A stretch of 64,000 bases of DNA, from the NCBI RefSeq assembly GCF_000619945.1, contig NZ_JHVC01000003.1:62001-126000 (forward strand). The letters run 5' to 3'. Positions 53,557 to 62,694 of the stretch are shown piece by piece. A program made the translations under genes and the position numbers. The DNA is from Clostridium lundense DSM 17049. GTDB taxonomy: Bacteria; Bacillota; Clostridia; Clostridiales; Clostridiaceae. The notes beneath the pieces were generated by a model that did no database searches, was not told the DNA's origin, and worked only from the letters and a program-made list of their open reading frames with translations. Position 1 is the first letter of the stretch, and the number at the start of each line of letters is the position of its first letter.

Positions 53557-54351
53557 TTAGCAGCAATATTCTGCAACTATTTTTCCTATATTGTTATTTA
53601 ATTGTACCCCATAAGTATTTTTTTCCAAATCCTTTGTCAAAACTATAATAATAATCTGCCCAATCTTTGAGAAAATTATTCCTGCATCATGTTCTACTCC
53701 TGGAAGATCTCCAGTTTTATGTCCAAAAGAAATATCCTTTGGCATTAAAAGTGGTAATTTATTATTACATTGTTGCTTTTTTAATATATCTAATATGGTT
53801 TCTCTATTTTTAGCACTCAATTTTATAACATTTGAATAATTTAAATAAGCTTCAAGCATTATTAAAGTATCTTTGGCTGATGTGTAATTATCTAATCCTT
53901 TTTTCTTAGCTTCTCCATCCATCATTTTTCTTCCAAGTACAGTATCCTTCATTCCTAATTCTTTTATTGTGTTATTTATTGATTCCATATCTAAAATATG
54001 GATTAGCTTATTTGTTGCCACATTATCACTTAATATTATCATTAAAGTAGCTAAATCCTTTATTGTTAAATTAACATCACAATCCAATTCCTTTAAAACA
54101 CCAAATCCGTCAACTTTCTCACTTTCTTTTAATACAACTCTTTCTTGAAGATTAATATCTCCATTGTCAACCTTTTTAAATAACTCTAATAATATAGATA
54201 ATTTTATAATACTAGCAGCTGGAAAAACTACATCTTCATTGTATTGTAAGCAATCACCTGTATTTTCATTTTTAATAATAACTCCACAGGTTCCTTTAAA
54301 ACCATCTATTTCTTCTTTTACTTTGTCTACCATTTCATAAAAATCATTCAT
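53557..54351 (-). CDS. Cytoplasmic class-A beta-lactamase-fold serine hydrolase
   Basis: From ATG 54351 (AAGGGG upstream) the protein is 264 residues. It has the three class-A motifs: SIIK (nucleophile Ser, PAASIIKLS), SDN (LSDNVATNKL) and HKTG (GHKTGDLPGVEHDAG). The Glu166 region is not clearly conserved (RKMMDGEAKKKG). There is no signal peptide, so it is not a classic secreted beta-lactamase. In this operon of amidases and a transporter it more likely hydrolyses an imported peptide, D-amino-acid derivative or lactam. Confidence 0.88.
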   Translation of the reverse strand: MNDFYEMVDKVKEEIDGFKGTCGVIIKNENTGDCLQYNEDVVFPAASIIKLSILLELFKKVDNGDINLQERVVLKESEKVDGFGVLKELDCDVNLTIKDLATLMIILSDNVATNKLIHILDMESINNTIKELGMKDTVLGRKMMDGEAKKKGLDNYTSAKDTLIMLEAYLNYSNVIKLSAKNRETILDILKKQQCNNKLPLLMPKDISFGHKTGDLPGVEHDAGIIFSKIGQIIIIVLTKDLEKNTYGVQLNNNIGKIVAEYCC

Positions 54352-54375
54352 CAACCTCACCCCTTAAAATGATAA

Positions 54376-55185
54376 TTATTTTAATATATCATCTGGATAA
54401 TATTTAGGAACTCTATCACTATAAACAGGTATTATCTTTCTAACCTTATCAACTTCTTCAAAGTTAATACCTCCTTTTACAAAGCCCTCTTTATCATCAC
54501 CTTCTGAAACTACTTCTCCCCAAGGACTAATTATCATTGAATGTCCAAAATACGAACATTCCCCTGCAGCACCTACCCTATTACAGGCTACAATATAGCA
54601 TTGATTTTCTATAGCTCTAGCTTGTAATAATATTCTCCAATGATTTAATTTTGGATTTGGAAAGTTAGCTACAACAAATATTGCCTTAGCCCCCCTTAAA
54701 GATATAGTTCTTATAAGTTCTGGATATCTTATATCATAACAGGTTATGGTAGATATATCTCCAAACTCTGTATTGAACACAGGCATCTTTTCTCCATTGT
54801 GAAAAGCTATATGTTCATCCATAGCACTATATAAATGCATTTTGTCATATTCTCCAACTATTTCACCAGATCTATTTATAAGCAGTGACTTATTGTATGT
54901 CTTCTCTCCCTCTTTTACTGGTATAGAGCCACCCACCAGCCAGATATTATACTTTTTTGCCCATTCTTTCATTTTAGCAATAGTATGTCCCTCTTTTGTC
55001 TCAGCAAATTTATTAATATTATGAAATATTTCTGTGGAATAGGCTGTATTCCATGTTTCTGGCAATACAACTATATCTTCATCCCCAGTTAATTTTTCTT
55101 TAAATATCCTTTCCACAGTTTCAATGTTTTTTTCTTTATCTGCATAAGCTAGATCAAATTGTAGTATCGCTATATTCATATTCAT
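54376..55185 (-). CDS. Nitrilase-superfamily (carbon-nitrogen) hydrolase
   Basis: From ATG 55185 (GGAGGGG, 6 nt) the protein is 269 residues. Catalytic Glu-Lys-Cys are in VLPETW, EYDKMHLY and ITCYDIRYPE. It resembles omega-amidase and related small amide hydrolases (YafV/NIT2 group). It is encoded between the serine hydrolase (24-nt gap) and the transporter. I infer cleavage of an amide taken up by that transporter. Exact substrate is unknown. Confidence 0.9.
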   Translation of the reverse strand: MNMNIAILQFDLAYADKEKNIETVERIFKEKLTGDEDIVVLPETWNTAYSTEIFHNINKFAETKEGHTIAKMKEWAKKYNIWLVGGSIPVKEGEKTYNKSLLINRSGEIVGEYDKMHLYSAMDEHIAFHNGEKMPVFNTEFGDISTITCYDIRYPELIRTISLRGAKAIFVVANFPNPKLNHWRILLQARAIENQCYIVACNRVGAAGECSYFGHSMIISPWGEVVSEGDDKEGFVKGGINFEEVDKVRKIIPVYSDRVPKYYPDDILK

Positions 55186-55212
55186 GATAATCCCCTCCAT
55201 AATAATATTTAA

Positions 55213-56517
55213 TTACCATTTATGAAAAAATGCCATTGCCGCTACATATAAAATGCTAAGTGCCGTTATTACTAAACCATTCTTAACCATAGCCTTTAAG
55301 TCTTTTGATCTTGCAAGTCCCATCTGTCCTACCATGTCTCCAGTTGGATAAGCGAAGAAAGTAATTTGGGAGCCAACTAGTAAAACAATAGCCCATAATG
55401 TCATTGGGAAATTAAGTTGTTGAACAAGTGGTAAAAACATTGTATGCACTACTTGTTCTTGAGCAACAGCTGCTCCTGAAACACCAAATATACCTATTAA
55501 TGTAGTAAGTATCATGAAGACAGGTTTTCCACCCGCGTTTATTAGTGGTTTTATATATCCAGCTATAGCATCAAAAGCTCCTGATTGTGTTACAAAGTTT
55601 AAGAATGGATCATATAAAACAAATAATATAAATAACCAGTACATTCTAGAACTTCCTTTGATGATAGCCTTTAAAGTGTCCTCTGGTTTGAATCCAGCTA
55701 TATATCCTACTGCTAAAGAAGTTATTCCCATAACAGTTATAACAAATGATGCTCCTGCCTTTGCAAAAATGCCATATACAATTGATAGAATCATTATTGC
55801 AGCAAATGTAAATGTGGCTTTTTTAGTTTTAGCATCTGGTTCAAAATTACTTGTATCAACCATATCTTCCTTGCCATATGATTCTTTGCCTTCTGTATTC
55901 TTTTGAATCCTTAATGCAACAAAATAAGTAGAAACTAGAACTATTAAAGCAACAGGTATTCCTGCATATTTCATATACTGTCCATAGCTTAGTCCAGTTA
56001 ATCCCACAGTTGTTACAACCGTTGGTACGAAGGGTCCTATGTATAATCCTGCCGCACCTGCCCCATGTAAAAGTACTCCTAAGGCACTTGGTGTTATACC
56101 AAAAGTTGCAACTATAGGTATAATTATTGGTGCAAGTATTGCATTACCTCCTGCCATAGATCCTAATAAACTTACTAATAATGTAGAAGCAAACATAGTA
56201 GCTAACATAACTTGTTTCTTACTTTTAACACCAGTTTTCTTCATTACAAGGTAAACTATATTTTGGGCTACTCCCGTTTGAGTTAGCAATTCTCCAAGTC
56301 CTGCTCCTAAAAGAATTATAAATCCAATTAATCCTAAGAAAGAGCCAATTCCTGAAGCTATTGCCTGACCAAAGGTTATTGGGGTTTGTCCTGTTAATAT
56401 TGCTCCAATGATAACACATAGTAGTACAATCCATAACATATCTGCACCTTTAAAGGAGATAATAATGTAGATCAATAATGGTAGAAATCCAAAAATAGCT
56501 GGTAAACCTAATATCAT
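55213..56517 (-). CDS. Ion-transporter-superfamily permease (NhaC/GntP-like)
   Basis: The 434-residue protein has about twelve helices, with Gly/Ala-rich half-helix motifs typical of the IT superfamily (GLIGFIILLGAGLGELLTQTG, GSMAGGNAILAPIIIPIVA, FVPTVVTTVGLTG, VSGAAVAQEQVVH). The cytoplasmic loop near 200-235 is charged. The family spans Na+/H+ antiporters and organic-anion symporters. Here, flanked by amide hydrolases, uptake of an acylated amino acid or peptide-like acid is most likely. AAGGGGG lies upstream of the ATG. Confidence 0.8.
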   Translation of the reverse strand: MILGLPAIFGFLPLLIYIIISFKGADMLWIVLLCVIIGAILTGQTPITFGQAIASGIGSFLGLIGFIILLGAGLGELLTQTGVAQNIVYLVMKKTGVKSKKQVMLATMFASTLLVSLLGSMAGGNAILAPIIIPIVATFGITPSALGVLLHGAGAAGLYIGPFVPTVVTTVGLTGLSYGQYMKYAGIPVALIVLVSTYFVALRIQKNTEGKESYGKEDMVDTSNFEPDAKTKKATFTFAAIMILSIVYGIFAKAGASFVITVMGITSLAVGYIAGFKPEDTLKAIIKGSSRMYWLFILFVLYDPFLNFVTQSGAFDAIAGYIKPLINAGGKPVFMILTTLIGIFGVSGAAVAQEQVVHTMFLPLVQQLNFPMTLWAIVLLVGSQITFFAYPTGDMVGQMGLARSKDLKAMVKNGLVITALSILYVAAMAFFHKW

Positions 56518-56584
56518 TTTAATTGCCCCCTTTGTATATTTTTTATATTATTTAAAATAATATTCTCTAAATTTATTGTCCATT

Positions 56585-57769
56585 CTACTTTAAAATTGCT
56601 AAAACTATATCACATAATGCCTTTATCCCTATAGGGATAGATTCTTCATCACATATAAAGTTTGGACTATGAAGTATACAGCAATCTTTATTTATTTCTG
56701 ATTTACATCCTAACCACATAAAAGTACAAGGTACATGCTTATTAAAATAAGAAAAGTCTTCTCCAATAGTAGCAGGATTTTCAGCTATAACAACACTTTT
56801 TTCCCCTAATGATTGTTTTAGAATACCTATAACGTTTTCAGTTAAGGTTTCATCATTATATGTAAGTGGATATCCTTTCACATACTTGAATTCATAATCA
56901 CATCCCAAAGCTCTGCATACATTTTTTATTATATTGTCAATTCTTTCAGGCATTTCATCAGCTACATTATGGGAGAAACTTCTTACAGTTCCCTCCAAAT
57001 TAACTTCATCTGCTATTACATTGTATCTATATCCACCATTTATAACTCCTAAAGTAAGTACTGCACTATCCAAAGGATTAATATTTCTACTTACTATAGT
57101 TTGCAATGCTGTTATAACATGAGCTGCTGCTACAATAGCATCTAATCCTTGATGTGGTGTAGAACCATGAGCACTCTTCCCTTTCACCTTAATATATATT
57201 CTATCGGATTGAGCCATTATAGCCCCCTTTTTTATTCCTATGCTACCTAAAGGCATGTCCCAAACATGTAATGCTACAGCTGCATCTACCTTAGGATTCT
57301 CTAAAACTCCATCTTCAATCATATTATTTGCTCCACCTGTTGGATTACATTCCTCCGCAGGTTGGAATACAAATTTTATATTTCCTTTGATTTCATCTTT
57401 AAACCCTGATAGTATCTTTGCTGTGCATAATAGTATTGAAGTATGTACATCATGTCCACAAGCATGCATTACATTTTTATTTTTTGATTTAAATGGTAAA
57501 TCCGTTAATTCATTTATAGGAAGAGCGTCCATATCTGCTCTTAACAAGATAGTTCTTCCTTGTTCTTTTCCTTCTAGTAGAGCAACCACACCAGTTTTTC
57601 CTATTCCCTGTTGTACTTTTAATCCTAGCCCTTGAAGATTTTCATATATAATTTTAGAAGTTCTATGTTCATTCATTCCAAGTTCGGGATTAGCGTGAAT
57701 ATCTCTTCTTACATTAATTATCCATTCCAAATTTTCATTAATTAGCTTTTCTAAAATATCCAAATTCAA
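56585..57769 (-). CDS. M20 family N-acyl-amino-acid amidohydrolase
   Basis: GGAGGTGATT lies at the ATG of the longest frame (57784), so the true start is more likely TTG 57769 with 7-nt spacing, giving 394 residues. Metal-binding residues are seen in HACGHDVHTSILL (His, Asp-like), FVFQPAEECNPTGGANNMI (Glu-Glu) and ALHVWDMP, with C-terminal CILHSPNF. It matches hippurate hydrolase/aminoacylase enzymes (PepV-less M20D group) that release an amino acid from N-acyl forms. First gene of the minus-strand operon, divergent from the D-aminoacylase. Confidence 0.9.
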   Translation of the reverse strand: MNLDILEKLINENLEWIINVRRDIHANPELGMNEHRTSKIIYENLQGLGLKVQQGIGKTGVVALLEGKEQGRTILLRADMDALPINELTDLPFKSKNKNVMHACGHDVHTSILLCTAKILSGFKDEIKGNIKFVFQPAEECNPTGGANNMIEDGVLENPKVDAAVALHVWDMPLGSIGIKKGAIMAQSDRIYIKVKGKSAHGSTPHQGLDAIVAAAHVITALQTIVSRNINPLDSAVLTLGVINGGYRYNVIADEVNLEGTVRSFSHNVADEMPERIDNIIKNVCRALGCDYEFKYVKGYPLTYNDETLTENVIGILKQSLGEKSVVIAENPATIGEDFSYFNKHVPCTFMWLGCKSEINKDCCILHSPNFICDEESIPIGIKALCDIVLAILK

Positions 57770-58021
57770 AATAATCACCTCCATATCATTTTTTAAATTT
57801 TATATACAATTGAAAAATTATTATTATTTATATATAATTTTAACATCTATTTTTTATTTTTGCAATAAAATAAAAAAATATTTTCTATTTAAATTATTTT
57901 TGAAAATTTTTTATTATTTCAAACAAATTTGTGATATAATTTATAAGTGAGGTATAAATAATTAAGTATAAAGTTTTTAATCATATTTTTCATAATATTT
58001 GTAGAAAAGGGGAGAATGCTT

Positions 58022-59602
58022 ATGTTTGATTTAGTAATAAATAATGTATTAATAATAGATGGCAAAGGTAATACACCTTTCAAGGGTTCCATAGGAATAA
58101 TAAAAGATAAAATTGCAACCATTAGCAAAGATTATTCCTTAGATGGGTTAAAATCTATAGATGGGAAAGATCATATATTAGCTCCAGGATTTATTGATAT
58201 ACACTCCCATTCTGATAGTTCTTTTTTAGTTTATAAAGATTTTGAAAGTAAAATATTTCAAGGAATAACTACAGAACTAATAGGAAGTTGCGGTATATCC
58301 TTAGTTCCTAATAATAGAGCTATAAAAAATGACATATTAAATTATTGTAAAACTCTTTGCTATAATACAGATAAAATAGAATTAGATTTTTCAACCTTAA
58401 ATGAATATATAGAAAAAGTTAATAAAGAACTTCATGCAACAAATGTTCTTCCTCAAATAGGTCATGGTACTTTAAGGATGGCTGTTATGGGTTTTGAAAA
58501 TAGAACACCTACTAATAAAGAGTTAACTGAAATGAAATTTCTTTTAGAAAGAGAATTAAAATCAGGAGCATGGGGTATGTCCTTAGGCTTAGTCTACCCT
58601 CCTGGAAGTTTTACAGAAAAAGAAGAATTAGTGGAGTTATCTAAAGTATTGAAAAAATATAATGCTATATTAACTGTTCATATGCGTGGCGAGGGGGATA
58701 CAGTATTTGATTCTGTAAAAGAAATGATAGATATCACTAGAGAAAGTGGTGTTCATTGTCATATCTCTCATTTAAAACTTATGGGAAGAACTCAATGGGG
58801 ACATGGAAAGGAGCTACTAAAGCTTATAGAGGATGGTATTTCTGAAGGCCTTAATATATCCTGTGACCAGTATCCATATATAGCTTCTTGTACTTCTCTT
58901 TATCCCCTAATCCCTAAGGATGCTCAAGAAGGTGGAATATCAGCAATAAAAAATAGATTTAATAGTTCTCAGTGGGACAGTATTGCAAAAATTATTGAAA
59001 AAAACATCTATTCTAGAGGGGGAGGAGATAAAATAGTTGTCTCTTCTTCTAAAGGAACTAAAGAAAATTATCAAGGTTGCAGCTTACTTCAAATCTCCAA
59101 TAAACTAAATATCTCTTTACCAGAAGTAGTTAAATTATTGATTCTTCAAACTGAAGGTGCTGCTTCAATAATCTATTATAGTATGAATGAAGAGGATGTA
59201 GAATATATTATGAAACAAGAAATTGTGGCTGTTGGAAGTGATGGTGCTGCTTTAAGCTTTAATGATTCTAAATTTGGAACTCCACACCCAAGGAATTTTG
59301 GAACTTTTCCTAGGTATATAAGGACATGCTTAGATAAAAAACTCCTTCCTTTAGAAAAAATAATTTATAAAGCCACAGGTCTTCCCTCTAAGCTTTTAAA
59401 CCTTAGTGATAGAGGAGTTATAGAAGTTGGTAAAATTGCTGATTTAGTTATATTTGACTTAGATACCATAGAAGATATGTCCACATTTACTGAACCTTTT
59501 GCCAAACCTAAAGGCATAGAGTATGTACTAGTATCAGGAGAAATAGCCTTAGAAAATGGTGTACAAAATAAGATTTATAACGGAAAAATATTAACAAAAT
59601 AA
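58022..59602 (+). CDS. N-acyl-D-amino-acid deacylase (D-aminoacylase family)
   Basis: From ATG 58022 (GGGGAG, 7 nt) the protein is 526 residues, the usual size for D-aminoacylases. The amidohydrolase barrel shows GFIDIHSHSDSSFL (metal His-x-His), GSCGISLVP, LTVHMRGEGD, CHISHLKLMG, and VGSDGAALSF near the C-terminal end, followed by GVIEVGKIADLVIFD. It probably removes acyl groups from N-acyl-D-amino acids. Divergence from the M20 amidohydrolase operon suggests joint use of L- and D-acyl amino acids, perhaps from wall turnover. Confidence 0.9.
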   Translation: MFDLVINNVLIIDGKGNTPFKGSIGIIKDKIATISKDYSLDGLKSIDGKDHILAPGFIDIHSHSDSSFLVYKDFESKIFQGITTELIGSCGISLVPNNRAIKNDILNYCKTLCYNTDKIELDFSTLNEYIEKVNKELHATNVLPQIGHGTLRMAVMGFENRTPTNKELTEMKFLLERELKSGAWGMSLGLVYPPGSFTEKEELVELSKVLKKYNAILTVHMRGEGDTVFDSVKEMIDITRESGVHCHISHLKLMGRTQWGHGKELLKLIEDGISEGLNISCDQYPYIASCTSLYPLIPKDAQEGGISAIKNRFNSSQWDSIAKIIEKNIYSRGGGDKIVVSSSKGTKENYQGCSLLQISNKLNISLPEVVKLLILQTEGAASIIYYSMNEEDVEYIMKQEIVAVGSDGAALSFNDSKFGTPHPRNFGTFPRYIRTCLDKKLLPLEKIIYKATGLPSKLLNLSDRGVIEVGKIADLVIFDLDTIEDMSTFTEPFAKPKGIEYVLVSGEIALENGVQNKIYNGKILTK

Positions 59603-59660
59603 CAACTCATTATTCCCTCACCTATCCTACAGTAACTTAATATTAAGTTACTAAGAAGTT

Positions 59661-59782
59661 GGGGACGATTATCAACAAGACCTAGGGACAGTTATCAATT
59701 TTTTATTAAATCTCCTGTATAAAAATACAAAATTCATTAACTGTCTATCTGCCTAAAAGCTTAGAAGTTGATAACCGTCCCC
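59661..59782. repeat. REP/REPIN-like element R7, one copy nested in another
   Basis: Outer arms GGGGACGATTATCAAC (59661-59676) and GTTGATAACCGTCCCC (59767-59782) pair with one mismatch. Inside, GACAGTTATCAATTTT (from 59686) pairs with AAAATTCATTAACTGTC (to 59744). It looks like an insertion of one palindrome into another. Confidence 0.75.
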
Positions 59783-59849
59783 TCTACAATTCAATTTACA
59801 TATTGCACTTTTATTCATGTCGTGGTATTATTAGGTGAAAAATGTAATA

Positions 59850-60055
59850 ATATGAACTTTTATGGTGTAACATTTTTGTTGCATAAAAGGGAAGCTTGGT
59901 GTAAATCCAACACGGTCCCGCCACTGTAAGAGTGAGCATATCATTGTATACCACTGTTGTTTATCAATGGGAAGGTAATGATACTGCTATGATCTCAAGT
60001 CAGGAGACCTGCCATAAAAGCTAATTGTAATTTGCTCACGCGGATGAGGAGGTGT
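59850..60055 (+). promoter_or_regulatory. Cobalamin riboswitch ahead of the NikA/Dpp-type importer
   Basis: The aptamer is clear: AAAAGGGAAGCTTGGTG, AATCCAACACGGTCCCGCC, ACTGTAAGAG, then AGTCAGGAGACCTGCC (B12 box) and ACGCGGATGAGGAGGTG. A terminator follows at 60099. It should repress the importer when cobalamin is sufficient. Confidence 0.93.
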
Positions 60056-60098
60056 TTCTTTTTTTGCTAATAAATATTAGCATTTATAATTTGCCGCT

Positions 60099-60129
60099 AT
60101 CTTCTCATAAAAGAGAAGATTTTTTTATT
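60099..60129 (+). terminator. Expression-platform terminator of the second cobalamin riboswitch
   Basis: ATCTTCTC pairs with GAGAAGAT around ATAAAA, followed by seven T, 27 nt before the binding-protein start. Confidence 0.85.
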
Positions 60130-60155
60130 TTCAAAATTAAATTGGAGGATTGATT

Positions 60156-61742
60156 ATGTTTAAATCACTATCTAGTAAAAAAACTATATTTAATAAATTA
60201 TTGGCTCTTGTAATGGTATCATCCATTGCCCTATCAGGCTGTGGAAGTAAAACTGAAAAAGCAACTACACAAGTTGATAATAATAAAGAAATAGTACTAG
60301 CCGCTCCTAGAGATATAGCTCCAGGAAAAGAAAATATACATTTCACCAATGTTATATCCTATGTATGGGAACCACTTGTTACTATGGACAAGAAAGGTGA
60401 ACCTGCTCCTAAACTAGCTAGTTCTTGGGAAATGTCAAAGGATGCAAAACAATGGACCTTTAAACTTCGTCAGGGAGTAACTTTTCATAATGGAGAAAAG
60501 TTTAATGCAGACGTAGTAGTTGCTAACTTTGATAGATATAAAAAGCTAAAAAATGGTAAATCTAACTTCTATACTTTTAAAGTAGATAAAATATATCCAG
60601 GATTAATTGATTGTATTAAAGTAGATGACTATACAGTAAAATTAAACTTTAAAAATCCAGTTCCTACACTGCCATACAATATGGTTAACTTCGGAAGTCC
60701 TATATTCCATCCAAATGACTTTGGTAAAGATGGAAACTTTGTAGTGGATAAACCTAATGCAACAGGTCCTTTTAAACTAGTAGAATACAAGAAAAATTCT
60801 TACTGCATGTTAGAAGCTAATGATAATTATTGGGGTAAAAAAGCAAAATCTAAAAAAATAAAAATTAAAACTATTCCAGATCCTCAAACAAGATTTTCAG
60901 CCTTAAAATCTGGAGAAATTATGGGAGTTTTAGACTTAGGAGCAATTCCTCCTAATTTAGCTAAAGAACTTTTAAAAGATGATAACTTTACAAGTTCATA
61001 TGAAAAATCAACAATTTCTCATTATCTTTATGCTAATGGAAATAAAGCTCCTTTTAATGATATTAGAATGAAGCAAGCAATAAGCCTTGCTTTAGATAGA
61101 GATTTGATTGTTAATAAATTTTATAACGGCTTCGGAAAATCTACACAAAATATTTTAAACTATACTTCTCCTTTTTATAAGGATATAAAACCAGAATACA
61201 ACTTAGAAAAAGCACAAAACTTAGCTTCTAAAGTATTAAATGGTAAAACTGTTGATGTTCAACTTATAGTTCCTGCTCACTTGGTAAAAGCTTATCCTTA
61301 CAAAGAAGAAGCTGAATACATACAAGCTACTTTGAAATCTATAGGATTAAATGTATCTATAGTTAATTGTGAATTAGCTGCTTCCAGAGAAATTGCTAAA
61401 AAAGGTAATTTTGATTTATTTATGGACAGACGTGGACTACCAAATATGGAACCATATACTATACTTGAAACACATATGAAGAGTACTGGCGATACGAATA
61501 AAGAATATAACTTAGGATATAAAAATTCTCATGTTGATGAATTATTACAAACTGCTACTAAAACTGTGGACATGGCAAAAAGAGGAGAAATATATAATGA
61601 ACTTCAAAACATCTCAGCTAAAGAACTTCCTACAATTCCTCTTTTCAATGAAGTTAATTTAGTAGTTTCTAATAAAAAAGTTACTGGACACAATGCATTT
61701 ATTTATGGAACTACTCTTCCAGAACTTCAATGGAGTAAATAA
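60156..61742 (+). CDS. NikA/DppA-type ABC substrate-binding lipoprotein
   Basis: GGAGG lies before ATG 60156, giving 528 residues with a lipoprotein signal ending in LSGC. The mature part is a family-5 binding protein: YVWEPLVTMDKKGEPAPKLASSWEMSKDAKQWTFKLRQGVTFHNGEKFNADVVVANFD, then PEYNLEKAQNLASKVL and YKNSHVDELLQTA. It is closer in feel to NikA-type Ni/Co or metallophore-binding proteins than to peptide OppA. The cobalamin riboswitch upstream supports cobalt, a metal chelate or a corrinoid precursor as substrate rather than peptide. Confidence 0.88.
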   Translation: MFKSLSSKKTIFNKLLALVMVSSIALSGCGSKTEKATTQVDNNKEIVLAAPRDIAPGKENIHFTNVISYVWEPLVTMDKKGEPAPKLASSWEMSKDAKQWTFKLRQGVTFHNGEKFNADVVVANFDRYKKLKNGKSNFYTFKVDKIYPGLIDCIKVDDYTVKLNFKNPVPTLPYNMVNFGSPIFHPNDFGKDGNFVVDKPNATGPFKLVEYKKNSYCMLEANDNYWGKKAKSKKIKIKTIPDPQTRFSALKSGEIMGVLDLGAIPPNLAKELLKDDNFTSSYEKSTISHYLYANGNKAPFNDIRMKQAISLALDRDLIVNKFYNGFGKSTQNILNYTSPFYKDIKPEYNLEKAQNLASKVLNGKTVDVQLIVPAHLVKAYPYKEEAEYIQATLKSIGLNVSIVNCELAASREIAKKGNFDLFMDRRGLPNMEPYTILETHMKSTGDTNKEYNLGYKNSHVDELLQTATKTVDMAKRGEIYNELQNISAKELPTIPLFNEVNLVVSNKKVTGHNAFIYGTTLPELQWSK

Positions 61743-62693
61743 ATGAGACAATCCTTAAAATACTTATTTAAAAAATTAATTCATTCAATTCCTATACTTA
61801 TAGGAGTTTCAATTATTTCTTTTACATTAGGAGTATTGGCGCCGGGAGATCCGGCGCTTCAAATTCTTTCTATGGATGGTATAAATCAACCTACAGAAAC
61901 AGAACTATTTAATCTTAGAGAAGAAATGGGATTAAACGATCCCCTTCCTATACAGTATGGAAATTGGATGAAGAAAGCCATTACTTGTGACTTAGGGAAA
62001 TCTTATATCTCTGGGACACCAGTATTTGATGAACTAGTTAGAAGAATTCCAGTAACTTTTTCTATAGCCATATTTTCAGTAATTCTAGCCATTTTAATTG
62101 GAATACCTTTAGGAGTTATTATGGCAGTAAAAAATAATAGTTTTTTTGATAATATAGGAAGAATTATAGCTTTAATCTTTATTTCTATTCCTGGATTTTG
62201 GTTTTCGTTTATTTTGATAACAATCTTTTCAGAAAAACTTAAAATTCTCCCTACCAGTGGTTTAGAAGGTTTTAAAAGTCTTATTATGCCTTCTTTTATA
62301 TTAGCTTCAGGAACTATTGGCATAATAATGCGACTTACAAGAGCTAATGTTTTAAAAGAACTTAATAAAAATTACATCATAACAGCAGAATCAAAGGGCC
62401 TTTCCTATAAAATTATAGTTATGAAACATGCCTTTTTAAATTCCTTATTACCAGTAATAACTCTTATAGGAAATTACTTTGCTGGTATACTTGGTGGTAC
62501 TGCTATAATCGAAAGCATATTTGCTATCCCTGGTATGGGTAGCTTTGTTATTGAAGGAATATTTAATAGAGATTATCCTGTAGTACAAGGTTATGTTTTG
62601 TTTACAGGCATTGTTTATATAGTTTTTAACTTACTTATAGATTTATCCTACCTGCTTTTAAATCCTAAAATAAGACTTGGAGGTGAATCTTAA
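61743..62693 (+). CDS. ABC importer permease (NikB/DppB type)
   Basis: The 316-residue protein has six helices, the family start (KLIHSIPILIGVSIISFTLGVLAPGDP), a PIQYGNWMKKAITCDLGKSY segment and the EAA-like loop ITAESKGLSYKIIVMKHAFLNSLLPVITLIG. It starts immediately after the binding-protein stop, so it is co-translated. It forms the membrane channel together with the next gene's product. Confidence 0.93.
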   Translation: MRQSLKYLFKKLIHSIPILIGVSIISFTLGVLAPGDPALQILSMDGINQPTETELFNLREEMGLNDPLPIQYGNWMKKAITCDLGKSYISGTPVFDELVRRIPVTFSIAIFSVILAILIGIPLGVIMAVKNNSFFDNIGRIIALIFISIPGFWFSFILITIFSEKLKILPTSGLEGFKSLIMPSFILASGTIGIIMRLTRANVLKELNKNYIITAESKGLSYKIIVMKHAFLNSLLPVITLIGNYFAGILGGTAIIESIFAIPGMGSFVIEGIFNRDYPVVQGYVLFTGIVYIVFNLLIDLSYLLLNPKIRLGGES

Positions 62694-62694
62694 T

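Noticed and set aside
53557..54351. Secreted beta-lactamase giving antibiotic resistance
   Set aside because: Ser-x-x-Lys, SDN and KTG are present but there is no signal peptide, and the operon is catabolic; resistance cannot be claimed.
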